Position numbers and translations under genes: made by a program. A stretch of DNA of 64,000 nucleotides from Brasenia schreberi (Eukaryota; Streptophyta; Magnoliopsida; Nymphaeales; Cabombaceae), in the NCBI GenBank assembly GCA_036023115.1, contig JAYKKT010000091.1:35079501-35143500 (forward strand), read 5' to 3'. Positions 63,755 through 64,000 of this stretch are shown in pieces. The notes beneath the pieces were generated by a model. It did no database searches. It had not been told where the DNA came from and saw only the letters and a list, made by a program, of their open reading frames with translations. Every line of letters begins with the position of its first letter. Position 1 is the first letter of the stretch.

Positions 63755-64000
63755 TCCTTTTATGAAGTTTGTAAACCCACCATCGAATGAAATGTGACGT
63801 CACCGTTTTCTTTGATTCTATGTACCTGTTGCTCGCTGTTTCTGAAGCTCTTCAAATTAACCTTTTCTTTTCTTTTCTTTTCTTTTGGTGAGCAGGCTTG
63901 TCATGATTCTTTTCTTGCATGTAAATTCTTGTATCTGATTGATTAGACCTGCCTGCGTTCACATGCCTCAAATGCCAAATAATCTGTATTCTATAAAGTC

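Overview
The window is nuclear DNA from a flowering plant. Genes carry short exons with GT-AG introns, the gene families are plant-specific (ATL RING-H2 ligases, non-specific phospholipase C, CTF2-like monooxygenase, BAHD-like protein, VAP27), and the DNA between them is AT-rich and full of plant-type transposons and long (AT)n/(AG)n/(TG)n microsatellites. The species cannot be named from the sequence alone. No prokaryotic, organellar or viral gene set is present.

Layout: 1.5-3.4 kb, a decayed FAR1/MULE-type gene. 5.4-6.6 kb, an intact single-exon ATL-type RING-H2 gene (+). 7.4-14.3 kb, no gene, a mosaic of hAT-type miniature elements and microsatellites. 14.8-19.2 kb, a three-exon phospholipase C of the NPC3/4/5 type (+). 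22.3-23.0 kb, a second single-exon ATL gene (-). 23.2-29.3 kb, a complete but stop-riddled Ty1/copia element with a 5-bp target duplication. 30.0-35.1 kb, a six-exon plastid-type FAD monooxygenase (-), one of whose introns holds RTE-type retroelement insertions. 38.0-39.2 kb, a two-exon BAHD-like gene (+) that lacks the catalytic histidine. 44.2-54.0 kb, a glycine-rich gene of unknown function (+) whose roughly 6.9-kb fifth intron contains an RTE relic and a hAT transposase relic. 57.8-63.8 kb, an eight-exon VAP27 gene (+) with a tandemly duplicated intron/exon-7 segment.

The host genes look like unrelated neighbours; nothing suggests a pathway cluster. The connecting theme is transposition. 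Precise insertion boundaries can be read for the copia element, at least five RTE-type (TTG-tailed) non-LTR insertions with 12-22 bp target duplications, a tRNA-type SINE with a 14-bp duplication, and three hAT-type miniature elements with perfect 8-bp duplications, one nested inside another. A further group of repeats, bounded by (AT)n(AG)n on one side and (CT)n(AT)n on the other, is the best candidate for an undescribed element family. The 217-bp hairpin-bearing RTE passenger at 31135-31351 is the second-best. Exon coordinates were worked out by eye from splice signals, reading frame and family conservation. Boundaries of decayed repeats are approximate.
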